Virus record (IMG/VR): IMGVR_UViG_3300000325_000003
Coordinates: 1-62,831 of that record
Length of the DNA stretch: 62,831 nt
From: a virus
Reading direction: 5' to 3' (one strand)
This document shows, piece by piece, positions 15,598 through 25,353 of the stretch (positions are counted from its first letter, which is position 1; every line of letters begins with the position of its first letter). Made by a program: the position numbers and the translations under genes. The notes under the pieces were generated by a model. That model did no database searches, was not told where the DNA came from, and worked only from the letters and a program-made list of their open reading frames with translations.

Positions 15598-18500
15598 TAA
15601 CAAGAGTTGCATCTGCGGAAAGTTCTCCACCTGTACGATTTACAGCACAAAACTTAAAGCTAGTTGCATTAACGATAGTGTGTGCATAAACCTCAACATT
15701 CTTGTCTTGGCAAGTAGCGAGGATTACGCTTGTGGATAATGCAGAGGTATTATTCACAAGAAAATCGATTGAGTGTGCGTCATCTGCAATTGCAGTGTCT
15801 ATTGTTGCTGTCACTTGGAAAGACTTAGTGTTGGTAGCAAGTAATGGGTTGTTACTTGCTCCTTCATCTCCTGTAAGCCCTGTAGTTTTAGTGATTGTAA
15901 GACTACCCGAATCAATGGTGACTTCTTGATCGTCCTCAATAGTCATAGCAAGAGTTCGAGCGTTTTCTACTGACGCTCCACCATCGGCTGATCCACCTGT
16001 CTTAAACTCAATCGCACCACCTGTGGCATTACCTGTGGAAGCACCACCACTGATCGTAAGAGTAGTACCTGCGGTATTATCTGCACCAAGAGCAGAACCA
16101 CCACGAAGCGTTCCGAGATCCACAGTAGAAAGATCTCCATCAGGAACAGCATAAGTATCCGCTGGCTCTGCTACAGATGCTCTACCATGAAAAACCTTAA
16201 AGACACCACCCTTACCACCTGCGGTGTCTGCGGTTTCATAAACCATACCCATTAAGTAGTCGGCAGAGTTTGTATCTCCATACGCACCCACAAAACCAAC
16301 ATCTCTATCATCAGCCGTACTCTGATAACCAAGATAAACAGTTGGGTCTTTAAAGAGCAAGGAGGTCGAGACCGCACTGCTATTTTGAATCACACCTGAG
16401 ACAGTTAAGTTCCCAACTATAGCTGTTGTAGCTTCGGTTATGGTAAGAGTAGCGTTATCTGTATTAACGATGGTCGCACCACTACCGAAGTCTAAAGTAT
16501 TACCTGTTACTGTAAGATCTCCTGCTGTGATTACAGTCGAACCTGTGTGTCCACCAAGAGTCATTGAGTGGGTATTTCCTACAGAAGCACCGAGAATAGT
16601 TCCGTTTGAGAAGTCAATGTCTCCAGCGAAGGTTGCTTTCTTTAAATGAGTTAGAGTGAGGACAGGAGCAAGAACCGCACCATTCGCACCCGCTGTCTGA
16701 AGAACAAGATCACCACCATCGCCTGTACCAACACCTCTACCAGAAGATAAGGTAAGAGTAGCTCCATCTGTGTTCCCTGCGGTTTGAGTTGGAGCTTTAA
16801 TGGTCGTTGCAGTCGAAGTACCCACCCCTAATACGATGTCATTCCCACCAACAGTAAGATCACCCGCAACAGTAAGCATTTCATCAGTGTCCATAGTAAG
16901 AGTAGTAGTACCCTCACTATTTTGAATGATGTTATTGTTGATTCTGAGATCACCCGAAAGAATCGTAGTGGTTGCAGTTAGAGTGGTTGAAAACCCTGCT
17001 CCTGCAAAGGTAATGACAGTATCTGCATTCGCATTTTTAATATCATTTCCACCAACTTGAAGATCAGCAGAGGTCTTAACAATGTCTTCTGTTAAGAGTA
17101 GTGTACCTGCTGTAGTTGAGTCGATGATTGAACCTTCAGTTAGGTTGATCTTACCACCAAGTACCGTAACATCACCTGCAAAGGAGGCATTTGATGAAGT
17201 TGCAGTGTCATGTGAGGTTAAAGTGAGAACACCTTGATAACTAGCATCGCCTGTCTTCTGACCACTGATGGTAAGAGTACGAGTACCCTCATCTGATCCT
17301 GTGATCGTCCAACTATCACCATTCGCAGTACCCAAAGAGGACTGAATGTTGATCACTGCATTTGTAGCGTCTGCCGCTTTGACTGTAAGATCACCACCAT
17401 TAATATTAGCATCACCTGCAATAGTGAGGACACCTGCTTCATCAATAGAAGCGATTTCTGCGTCTAATCCATTCTGGAAAGTGAACTTATTATCGCCATC
17501 GGCATTCTCGTCCACCCTAAAGAGAATGTCCCCATCTGAGTGGAACGCTAATGTCGGACTTGCAATTTTACCATTGGTAAGAGTGAGATTACCAATGGTA
17601 GTGCCTGTAAAGAAAGAGGAAGCTACTGTGGTGTCAGTGATACCACCTACTGATACTACTGCACCCCCAGTGCTAACAGTAAAGTTTTGTGTTCCAATCG
17701 CAGTACCCACAGAGAAGTTGGTGTTTGAATGAAATTTACCACCATCTACAGTGAATGAATCTGCCGAATCATCCCACTTCAAGTAAGCGTCAGTGCCATT
17801 ATCTCCACCCTTTACAAACAAGAGACTGACATCTGTGTTCGCTCCACCTTTCGCCACATCAGTGCGATCAGAATTGAAGATGATAGCGTTTCCGTCAGTG
17901 GGTGCTGACTTGACCTTAAGCGTATCGTCTAAGGTAGAAATACCTGTGACACCCAAAGTGGTCGTGATAACAGTCGCACCCGTATTTGATACGGTGAAGA
18001 CAGAAGCATTAACATCAATACCACCATTAAGGTCTGCAAGACCACTGACTCCAAGAGTACCTGTAATGTCGAGGTCATAAGCAGGAGCGGCAGTCTTGAT
18101 ACCAACTCGATCATTACTCGCTTGAGCAAAGATCAAGTTAGCATTGCCATCACCCTCAACCCTAAAGTCGATGTCCACACCACCTTGATTGAACACAACC
18201 TCTTCTGTGGTATTTGTAGTGACGAAGGTGAGGTAAGATTGAGTACCGTTAGCCTTAACATCTCCTTTGACTTCAAGAGATGTCGCTTCATTATCAGTGA
18301 GGTTAATATCGAGGTCAGAACCTGCGATACTTGAAACACCACTGATCGCACCTGCTAGCGTGATACCACCACCAGAAGCGTCCAAAGAATCAACTGTAGT
18401 CGCACCGAAGTCACAAACACCTGTTGTTGTTAAAGTGTCATTACCAAAGGTAATCGCATCAGTACCAGAGGCGATTGATCCATTATTGATAGTGAAGTTA

Positions 18501-20326
18501 GCAATCGTGTGTCCCACGCTATCGGTGGTGATCACACCTGTATTACTTACTGAGAAGTTTGAAGCTCCATCAACAGCACCTTGTGTGATTGCACCTACAA
18601 CATTTAATCCATCGGTAACTGAGAAATAAGCCGAGCTTGTGTCCCAAACTAATGAGGAGTATGTAGCACCACGATCCACTCTAATAAGAGTCTGATTCTC
18701 ATCATCGGCTTCGTCATGTCTGAAAGTGATTCCTGTGGAGCCTACAGCATCAGTGATATTAATGTTTCTTGTAACAATAAGATCTTGTCCAACAGTCAAG
18801 TCTGTTGCAGTAGAAACATTATTACTAAACGCCCATGTTGAAGAAGCGTTTGTCCAAGTAAGAGTCGCGTATGTTGGGCCATTGGTAAGGGCTACACCGA
18901 TTACAGCATTTGCGGGGGTGTTATCTGTAACAACATCACTATTAAGAAGAAGGCTATGGGTTGCCCCTTTCTTAATATTAAGGTTTTTATTAGATGCAAC
19001 AGTCACATTATCATTAAGGGCAGAAGTACCCGCAATCGTAAGTGTCCCTGCCCCTGTTGTCGAAACATTCCCACTTGTAGTTAGGTCTTCTGCTCCGAAG
19101 TCTAGGTCATTACCCGCTGAATTGATTGCTCCATCAGCTAAAACAAGATTACCAATGGTAGTGCCTGTTTTGAAGGAAGAAGCTACTGTGGTGTCAGTGA
19201 TACCACCAACAGAAACAACAGCACCCCCAGTGCTAACAGTAAACTTATTCCCGCCATTATCAATCTCAATACCACCATCAGCATTTAAGAGTCCTGTAAC
19301 TCCAACAGTAGTACCAAAAGTACCTGCACCTGTGGCTGTAAGAGTTAATAACTGCAATTCTCCAAGGGTGAGGTTTCCACCAAAATCTGTTGCAGTGTGG
19401 GCATCAGTGGTCGTACCAAGTTTGAAGATGTCATCACCTTCATCCCAGAAAATAACAGCGTCATTCCCTGTTGTACCACGCTCTAAGAATAATCCGATGT
19501 CATTGGTGTTTGCAACACCAGCAACACCCTTATTAAGTCTAATGACAGTATCTTCTACATCTAAAGTTGCGGTGTTTACTGTGGTAGTGTCTCCATTAAC
19601 AGTGAGATCACCTGCAATCGTCATGTCGTTTGCAATCGCAACAGTAGAAGTACCACCACCTAAAGTAAGAGTCTTCGCTCCAATATTTGCCGCAATACTA
19701 GCGTGTTCAACTGTAAAGTCAATCCCTGTCATACCAGCAAGGGTAGTGGAGCCTGCACCTAAAGAAATGCTTGTTGAGCCTACTGTCAGAGATGAGTTCT
19801 CCAACTTAGCGTTGGTCACATTATCATCTAAGATTTTTGCAGTGATGACTTTATCTGCACCGATTGAGGAAACCCCCGCATTAGTGATTGTCACATCACC
19901 TGAGAGGGTTACATTTTTCCATTGGTCATCTGCATCCCCACCATCATTATCATAGACGAGAACTTGAGCGTCAGCGACACCTGCAATCGTCACATCATCA
20001 ATGTCATTCAGATTTGCAGACCCACCCAAGTCAACATATGCTTTGGTAGCGGCATCATTATTTGCAGTAGGGGTAGCGAGGTTTGTAATTCTTACAGTGG
20101 CATCCCCTGCGGAGTCTGCAACAGAGATCGTACCATCCACAGCCAAGGCATTTGTGCCGAGATTGGACATATCCGCTTTTAGCGTTTCAGTACCACCTTG
20201 AGTTGCCCCATCATGTACAAGAATGGTTTTCTTTGTGGTGTCGATGGTAATTTCACCAACTGCACCTGTGAAAGCCTCATTTTCAGCAGTTGTACCTCTT
20301 CTTAATTGAACTCTTCTTACAGACAT
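15578..20326 (-). CDS. Giant tail-fibre protein 1 (1582 residues)
   Basis: The N-terminus (S-V-R-R-V-Q-L-R-R-G-T-T-A-E-N followed by G-A-V-G-E-I-T-I-D-T and V-H-D-G-A-T) is the virion-attachment module found at the start of many phage fibre and tropism-determinant proteins. The remaining ~1500 residues are a Gly/Thr/Ala/Asp-rich array of imperfect repeats (T-I-A-G-D-L-T-V, G-G-I-T-D-T-T-V-A-S-S-F, L-T-N-G), probably a long triple-stranded beta shaft. The last ~110 residues (from about N-T-K-S-F-Q-V-T-A-T) form a distinct distal domain likely to bind the receptor. A duplicated block (V-S-V-G-G-I-T-D-T-T-V-A-S-S-F with surrounding bases) shows internal expansion. Long antisense frames here are composition artefacts. 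Confidence 0.85.
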   Translation of the reverse strand: MSVRRVQLRRGTTAENEAFTGAVGEITIDTTKKTILVHDGATQGGTETLKADMSNLGTNALAVDGTISVADSAGDATVRITNLATPTANNDAATKAYVDLGGSANLNDIDDVTIAGVADAQVLVYDNDGGDADDQWKNVTLSGDVTITNAGVSSIGADKVITAKILDDNVTNAKLENSSLTVGSTSISLGAGSTTLAGMTGIDFTVEHASIAANIGAKTLTLGGGTSTVAIANDMTIAGDLTVNGDTTTVNTATLDVEDTVIRLNKGVAGVANTNDIGLFLERGTTGNDAVIFWDEGDDIFKLGTTTDAHTATDFGGNLTLGELQLLTLTATGAGTFGTTVGVTGLLNADGGIEIDNGGNKFTVSTGGAVVSVGGITDTTVASSFKTGTTIGNLVLADGAINSAGNDLDFGAEDLTTSGNVSTTGAGTLTIAGTSALNDNVTVASNKNLNIKKGATHSLLLNSDVVTDNTPANAVIGVALTNGPTYATLTWTNASSTWAFSNNVSTATDLTVGQDLIVTRNINITDAVGSTGITFRHDEADDENQTLIRVDRGATYSSLVWDTSSAYFSVTDGLNVVGAITQGAVDGASNFSVSNTGVITTDSVGHTIANFTINNGSIASGTDAITFGNDTLTTTGVCDFGATTVDSLDASGGGITLAGAISGVSSIAGSDLDINLTDNEATSLEVKGDVKANGTQSYLTFVTTNTTEEVVFNQGGVDIDFRVEGDGNANLIFAQASNDRVGIKTAAPAYDLDITGTLGVSGLADLNGGIDVNASVFTVSNTGATVITTTLGVTGISTLDDTLKVKSAPTDGNAIIFNSDRTDVAKGGANTDVSLLFVKGGDNGTDAYLKWDDSADSFTVDGGKFHSNTNFSVGTAIGTQNFTVSTGGAVVSVGGITDTTVASSFFTGTTIGNLTLTNGKIASPTLAFHSDGDILFRVDENADGDNKFTFQNGLDAEIASIDEAGVLTIAGDANINGGDLTVKAADATNAVINIQSSLGTANGDSWTITGSDEGTRTLTISGQKTGDASYQGVLTLTSHDTATSSNASFAGDVTVLGGKINLTEGSIIDSTTAGTLLLTEDIVKTSADLQVGGNDIKNANADTVITFAGAGFSTTLTATTTILSGDLRINNNIIQNSEGTTTLTMDTDEMLTVAGDLTVGGNDIVLGVGTSTATTIKAPTQTAGNTDGATLTLSSGRGVGTGDGGDLVLQTAGANGAVLAPVLTLTHLKKATFAGDIDFSNGTILGASVGNTHSMTLGGHTGSTVITAGDLTVTGNTLDFGSGATIVNTDNATLTITEATTAIVGNLTVSGVIQNSSAVSTSLLFKDPTVYLGYQSTADDRDVGFVGAYGDTNSADYLMGMVYETADTAGGKGGVFKVFHGRASVAEPADTYAVPDGDLSTVDLGTLRGGSALGADNTAGTTLTISGGASTGNATGGAIEFKTGGSADGGASVENARTLAMTIEDDQEVTIDSGSLTITKTTGLTGDEGASNNPLLATNTKSFQVTATIDTAIADDAHSIDFLVNNTSALSTSVILATCQDKNVEVYAHTIVNATSFKFCAVNRTGGELSADATLVINFVIL

Positions 20327-20366
20327 TTTAATCTCCTATGGGTAGGTGTGTTTCATATAAAGGTTA

Positions 20367-20385
20367 AGTATAAAAAGACTATTAA
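20367..20385 (-). promoter_or_regulatory. Promoter-like motif A of fibre gene 1
   Basis: Minus strand ATTAATAGTCTTTTTATAC, about 45 bases before the ATG at 20326, which follows GGAGATTAAA. Confidence 0.55.
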
Positions 20386-20391
20386 TCTTAA

Positions 20392-23300
20392 TCAGCAGAC
20401 TAATACTCCGTAGTCTTCTTCAGCATAGATAACCACAAGATTAAGGAAGGTGTCATTTAAGCCATCTCCATTAAAATCAAGTGCGAAATCATTATTGACA
20501 TTAAAGGCATCAGACACGAGTCCATAGTCAATAGTCTCAATATATCGACCTTTAATTATTAGATCTGCGGTTTCATTTGCTGATAAAGCAGATAAATAAT
20601 GGGTTGTTAAAACAGGGATTTCTCCATTAGAGGTTCCAGTATCAACAGTGGAAGCCGTACCTAAAGTTGTTGGCACATATTTATTCTGATCATCTCCCGC
20701 ATCAGTCGTGTACTTTAACACCTGCCCATTTGTAGGGTCAGTGGTAGAAATATCTGAGATTTCTTTTGCCTCAGTATTTCCTATTTCTTGAGTCACAAAT
20801 GCGGTGGTAGCGATCTGTGTAGTGTCCGTATTGGTGACAGCGGTAGGTGCTGTGGGTGTTCCAGTCAGTGCGGTATCTGCAAGTTGTAATTGGACAAATG
20901 CAGTAGTGGCGACTAAAGTTGTATCGTTAGCTTTCGCTTGAGTCGTGGCTTCCACCCCATCTGCGAAAGTCTGAGCACCATCTAAAAGAGCAATGTTTGC
21001 AGTATCCGATAAATCCTCGGAATCTATTCTTTGGTTTACAAACTGACCTGCACCATTATGGACTAATAAATGCTTGGTTGTTTCATCCCCATCCAAAGTG
21101 ACATTTGATAATGCCCCAACAGAAAACGAAGTTAAAGACACAGTAGCTTCTATGGTGTCTTCCGCATCATTATTTAAGAAAGTAATACCTGTATGTGTTC
21201 CTCCAGCTAATGCTGTACCTACGGTGTCTCTAGCTTGTTCATCAGTATAATCCGCAATGTTCGCCACTGCTTCAAATTGATCATTGACCGCTGACCATGC
21301 GAGTACATGACCATCAGTGTCATTAAGATTCGTTAAATCTACATCTGATAACCCACCAACAGAAGTCGATCCTATTTCTGTCTCTACATAAGCGGTGGTC
21401 GCAATACTTGTAGAATTATTTCCTTGAGCTTGAGTGGGGGCAGTGGGGTTTCCCGTTAGGGCTGGTGAAGCAAGAAACGCAATATCAGCAACATTAGAAA
21501 GATCAGCAGAAGAAATAAGTCGGTTGACATATTGGCCTGCACCATTCTCAACCAAGAAATGCTTATCCGCACCTCCCGCAATAGTCACATTATTAAGATC
21601 GTTTAGCCCCGCATTGGAGGCTAAGAAATCACCTGTATTTGAAGTAGAAGCAGTTCCAAGACCTAGAGTTGTTCTTACTGCACCTGCATCAGCATCGTCT
21701 ATAATTGAGCGACCAAAAGCAGAAATACTCGTTGTAGAAAAAGCATCTGCACCTGTAGCGTAAATGAGCTTATTTGCACCTGTAGCGACACCTGCAAGAG
21801 CCGTAAGAGTAGCATCTAAACCTTGATATGTGCCCCCAAGATTAAGAGTTACAAGATCAGCATCAATTTGAGCATCCACATAAGCAGTAGTGGCGACTTT
21901 TGTTGAATTATTTGAAGCACCTTGTGTGGTTGCAGTTGCCGTAGCAACTGTCAAATCAACGGCTCCTGTAAATACTTTATCTCCACTTAAAGTCTGATCT
22001 CCACCTAATAAAGAAATATTTCCTGTGTTAGTTAGGTCAGTGGAGGCGAGACTAACCGTTGCTGTGATCGTTCCGTCATTTGCACCTTCAGTGTCATCAT
22101 ACGCAAAGGTGAGATGAGTATTACCTGCGTTATTCGCAGTAAACATTGTGCCAACGAGATCTTGTACTTCTTCATCTGTAAGTTGTGTGTTGGTGTCATC
22201 CCCAACAACAAGATTTAATGCTCCATTGAACCTAAGAACTTTACCTTCTGCTTTATTTGTAGTGTCAACATCCGACAAGATGTTGATCGAACCTAGACTC
22301 GTAAGATCTGCACCCGAAACAGCGGGTAATCCATTTGCTCCGAGTTCTACAACATCCCCATTTGCGACACCTACATTTTTTTGAGAGGCTGTACCCAAGC
22401 TGAGGGTTGTGACCTCAGTCTGAACATAAGCTGTGGTAGCGATTTGGGTTGTATTTACACCTTGAATAGCAGTTGGAGCAGTAGGTGTGCCTGTAAGATC
22501 GGGGTCACTTAGTCTTGCGACAGTATTATCGACAACAAAGTTTAGTTTCCCACCTGCATCGTCATAAGAAACAGTAATATCTGTTTCAGTATTACCTGAA
22601 ACCATACCTCCAACGAGATCTTGCACTTGCTCGTCAGTTAGCTGAGTATTTGTGTCTGTCTCATCGGCTTGAGTTATTTCTCCTGCAACAACTTTAAGAA
22701 TCTTTCCATTAACTAATGCCCCACCTAAAGCGACATCATTTAAGTCATCAATACTTGAATTGGAAGCGAGGAAGTCACCAGTTGCGTTTGCAGAGGCAGT
22801 ACCGAGATTTGAGGCAGTGATATTCCCTGTGAGTTCTAAAGCCCCTGTAATCTTGGTATCCCCTACGACATCTAGGGGTACAGTAGGGGCGTTTTGAAAG
22901 ATACCGACTCGATCCGTCCCACCATCGGAGAAGATTGCGTGAGTTTTTGTACCTGTCTCTACTCTGAAGTCGATTCCATTACCTGCTTCATTAATGACTA
23001 CATCATTGTGGAAATCTACTTTAAAGTTGAAAGCAGAAGGTTTGTTGAAGACAATATTTTCAATATTGTCGGTCGTATTAAAAGTAAGATAACTATTATT
23101 TCCCTCTTTGATAGAGAAAGCAGAAGCAGTGTTATCTGTCATAGAAACTGAGACAGTAGTTCCATCAGCAGAGATGGTATCTAATGCGACATCACCTACA
23201 TTCGTGAGGTTAAAATCCCCCAAAGACACATGACCTGTGAAAGTTACAGTACCATCTCTAAGAATAATGTCTGCGTTATTGGAGAGATCGGCAGAAGAGA

Positions 23301-23877
23301 CTAACTGGTTTACATATTGACCAGCACCATTTCTCACTAAAAAATGAAACTCTGCTCCTCCTGCAATGGTGACATCCCCTAAATCTGTAAGATTTGTAGC
23401 CCCACCACCACCACCTTCTCCTGGAACCCATTCGCCAGCATTATTATCCCAAACAATCGTATTTCCATCAGCTAGACCCGCTAGATTCACATCAGAAATA
23501 AGACTTAGATTTAGGGTAGCATTTTTCCATTTCCCTGTGGCTAAATCATACTGCAAAAACTGATCGTCAGCTAAACCTGCAATCGTTACATCAGCTAACG
23601 CAGATAATTGTGCGTTTCCTGCAAGAACTGCATTACCTACAACATCTTGCACAAATTCTGTGGTTGCAATTCGATCTGAACTTTCAGCAAGGGCGATTCC
23701 CCCTTTTATGTTAAGAGTCCAATCGCCATTTGCCCCCAAAAGATAACTTTCTTGAGCAACTGAAGGACCAGGAACGAGTCCGTCAGTCCCTGCTTTAACT
23801 CCATTTGTGCCTTCAAAAGCGGTGAGTGTGATAGATGCACCTGCTGTGGTGGTAGAACCTGATCCAAATGAACTCAT
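20392..23877 (-). CDS. Giant tail-fibre protein 2 (1161 residues)
   Basis: Contains at least six copies of a fibre repeat of the form P-T-A-P-T-x-x-Q-G-x-N-T/S-T-x-I-A-T-T-A-Y/F-V, the Phage_fiber_2 repeat that pairs with long-tail-fibre shafts. They alternate with L-S-D-V-T-I-A-G-type units (D-V-T-I-A-G-L-A-D-D-Q-F) that also occur at the start of fibre protein 1. The C-terminal ~60 residues (F-N-V-N-N-D-F-A-L-D-F-N-G-D-G, ending G-V-L-V-C) are distinct, with a D-x-N-G-D-G-like calcium-type loop. It lies upstream of fibre gene 1 on the same strand but has its own promoter-like motif, so the two may be expressed together late as subunits of the adsorption apparatus. Confidence 0.85.
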   Translation of the reverse strand: MSSFGSGSTTTAGASITLTAFEGTNGVKAGTDGLVPGPSVAQESYLLGANGDWTLNIKGGIALAESSDRIATTEFVQDVVGNAVLAGNAQLSALADVTIAGLADDQFLQYDLATGKWKNATLNLSLISDVNLAGLADGNTIVWDNNAGEWVPGEGGGGGATNLTDLGDVTIAGGAEFHFLVRNGAGQYVNQLVSSADLSNNADIILRDGTVTFTGHVSLGDFNLTNVGDVALDTISADGTTVSVSMTDNTASAFSIKEGNNSYLTFNTTDNIENIVFNKPSAFNFKVDFHNDVVINEAGNGIDFRVETGTKTHAIFSDGGTDRVGIFQNAPTVPLDVVGDTKITGALELTGNITASNLGTASANATGDFLASNSSIDDLNDVALGGALVNGKILKVVAGEITQADETDTNTQLTDEQVQDLVGGMVSGNTETDITVSYDDAGGKLNFVVDNTVARLSDPDLTGTPTAPTAIQGVNTTQIATTAYVQTEVTTLSLGTASQKNVGVANGDVVELGANGLPAVSGADLTSLGSINILSDVDTTNKAEGKVLRFNGALNLVVGDDTNTQLTDEEVQDLVGTMFTANNAGNTHLTFAYDDTEGANDGTITATVSLASTDLTNTGNISLLGGDQTLSGDKVFTGAVDLTVATATATTQGASNNSTKVATTAYVDAQIDADLVTLNLGGTYQGLDATLTALAGVATGANKLIYATGADAFSTTSISAFGRSIIDDADAGAVRTTLGLGTASTSNTGDFLASNAGLNDLNNVTIAGGADKHFLVENGAGQYVNRLISSADLSNVADIAFLASPALTGNPTAPTQAQGNNSTSIATTAYVETEIGSTSVGGLSDVDLTNLNDTDGHVLAWSAVNDQFEAVANIADYTDEQARDTVGTALAGGTHTGITFLNNDAEDTIEATVSLTSFSVGALSNVTLDGDETTKHLLVHNGAGQFVNQRIDSEDLSDTANIALLDGAQTFADGVEATTQAKANDTTLVATTAFVQLQLADTALTGTPTAPTAVTNTDTTQIATTAFVTQEIGNTEAKEISDISTTDPTNGQVLKYTTDAGDDQNKYVPTTLGTASTVDTGTSNGEIPVLTTHYLSALSANETADLIIKGRYIETIDYGLVSDAFNVNNDFALDFNGDGLNDTFLNLVVIYAEEDYGVLVC

Positions 23878-23913
23878 GGTGAACTCCTTTATTTTTATAC
23901 CTATTAATGTCGA

Positions 23914-23933
23914 GGTATAAAAAGAGTATTAAA
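23914..23933 (-). promoter_or_regulatory. Promoter-like motif A of fibre gene 2
   Basis: Minus strand TTTAATACTCTTTTTATAC, about 40 bases before the start at 23877; nearly the same as the copy before fibre gene 1. Confidence 0.55.
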
Positions 23934-23968
23934 GGAGATTGCGAATGATCTATTTAAACTATGTACCC

Positions 23969-24841
23969 TTAAATCTCTTCAATGACATAGTTAAGTTTAG
24001 TTCTAAGTCGCTTACCACTAGATGCGAGATATTGAAACGACTCCTCAGAAGCACCAAGTTGACGAATAATACTTTTTCGCTCATCTTCATCTAGGTATCC
24101 GAACGCTTCAAGAACTTGCTTCTCACTCCACCCTCTCTCCTCATAAAGATACTCATAAGGGTACTGTTTAAGAGCTTTCTCGATCTCTTCTTCTGCTTCT
24201 CCCATAAGATCATTGCGGGCAGACTCTGGTAACTCGTTCAACATATTATTATAGTCAAATACCATTACTTCTGCACGATCAGAATAAAGACGATTGATCT
24301 CTCCATTAACTTCTGGATCCATCCTCGCTTCCCAATAAGCCAGCTCCTCTTCATATGACTCTTTCTTTTCGGTCAAATCTGCCCTCTCAAGGATTTCGTC
24401 ATCGTCTAAGTCTTCGATTTGTTCCTCCGCCCATTGAGTAGCCCACATTCCAATATCACCGTAAGGTAGACTCGCAGTGGTTACAATGATGTCTCTTGCC
24501 CAAGGCACTCTTACAACCACTTCTTTAACAGAATGGTTATCGAGCATCTCATCCATGATCTCTTCATTCATCTGTGTCTTAACATCATCATCCTCATAGA
24601 TGATGTAATCACTCCAATCAGAAGAAACCAAGATCACATCTTTATGACCTTGAAAGTATTCCCAGACTTGACCGTTTCTTCTCTCTTTAAGATCAGACCT
24701 AGTTTGGGCTTTAGTTTCTCGACTTTCAACTAGAACTTCTAAAGCCCAAGTTATCCATTGAGGTTCTTTCTTAGATTGCTTTTCAAGTTGGGCAATCCTA
24801 TTCTCAAGTTTATTAATGATTTCTGATGCTGATTTTCTCAT
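23969..24841 (-). CDS. Tag-family protein 2 (290 residues, acidic body)
   Basis: Begins M-R-K-S-A-S-E-I-I-N-K-L-E-N-R-I-A-Q-L-E, the shared tag, then K-Q-S-K-K-E-P. The body is rich in Asp, Glu, Trp and Tyr with long helices (E-E-D-D-D-V, A-E-E-Q-I-E-D-L-D-D-D, L-M-G-E-A-E-E-E-I-E). It ends G-K-R-L-R-T-K-L-N-Y-V-I-E-E-I. A very acidic helical protein could mimic DNA or act as a scaffold, but no family is recognised. ATGGAGAA precedes the ATG. It follows the tag gene at 24869-25276 on the same strand with 27 bases between. Confidence 0.65.
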   Translation of the reverse strand: MRKSASEIINKLENRIAQLEKQSKKEPQWITWALEVLVESRETKAQTRSDLKERRNGQVWEYFQGHKDVILVSSDWSDYIIYEDDDVKTQMNEEIMDEMLDNHSVKEVVVRVPWARDIIVTTASLPYGDIGMWATQWAEEQIEDLDDDEILERADLTEKKESYEEELAYWEARMDPEVNGEINRLYSDRAEVMVFDYNNMLNELPESARNDLMGEAEEEIEKALKQYPYEYLYEERGWSEKQVLEAFGYLDEDERKSIIRQLGASEESFQYLASSGKRLRTKLNYVIEEI

Positions 24842-24868
24842 GATTTTTCTCCATTTGATTAAAATAAA

Positions 24869-25276
24869 TTAGTACGCACCCTTGATGCTTTTGATCTCTG
24901 ATTTGACTTCTTCATGTAGGTCATACCATCGATCAGAGATGGAAGCATAAAAGCGATCCTCTCTCATTGAAAATGAAGGCATACTCTCTAATGCTTGCTC
25001 CAGCTCTTGCATCGCTTCAAGAACTTTGACTGCACTCTCTCTTACAGATAATTGACGAGCAGTCTTGTTTCCCTTGTACTCAGGAGTTTTACGATACTCT
25101 TTAACGAGTCTTTCGTATTCTTCATTTTGAGACTTGGTGAGATTATCATCGTCTTCAAGTTTTTGCAGGTCATCAAGTCTCGACCTGTCTTTTTTAGACA
25201 TAGTGTGTGCTGATATTTCAAGTTGTGCGATTCTTGATTCAAGATCCCTGAGTACTTCACTTGCTGATTTTCTCAT
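24869..25276 (-). CDS. Tag-family protein 3 (coiled-coil body ending G-A-Y)
   Basis: 135 residues from the ATG at 25276 (ATGGAGGA upstream). The longer frame to 25405 would add an unrelated hydrophobic N-terminus and bypass the ribosome site. Starts M-R-K-S-A-S-E-V-L-R-D-L-E-S-R-I-A-Q-L-E. The last ~55 residues (V-K-V-L-E-A-M-Q-E-L-E-Q-A-L-E-S-M-P-S-F, ending S-I-K-G-A-Y) are clearly related to the C-terminus of the tag protein fused to a HAD domain at 56095-56352 (E-K-M-P-S-F, F-I-T-G-A-Y). So a tag plus coiled-coil body exists in two genomic places. Function unknown. Confidence 0.65.
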   Translation of the reverse strand: MRKSASEVLRDLESRIAQLEISAHTMSKKDRSRLDDLQKLEDDDNLTKSQNEEYERLVKEYRKTPEYKGNKTARQLSVRESAVKVLEAMQELEQALESMPSFSMREDRFYASISDRWYDLHEEVKSEIKSIKGAY

Positions 25277-25353
25277 AAGAGTCCTCCATTTTTGGCTAGG
25301 GTTGCTGAGATTATATAAGTATAATAATAGATAAACTATCAAAGGATTAGCAT

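Noticed and set aside
15578-23877. Long plus-strand frames (for example 409 residues at 18726-19955) and repeat arrays resembling CRISPR in the fibre genes
   Set aside because: They are antisense to very repetitive Gly/Thr/Val-rich fibre genes, lack ribosome sites, and the repeats vary in length and sequence with no uniform spacers.
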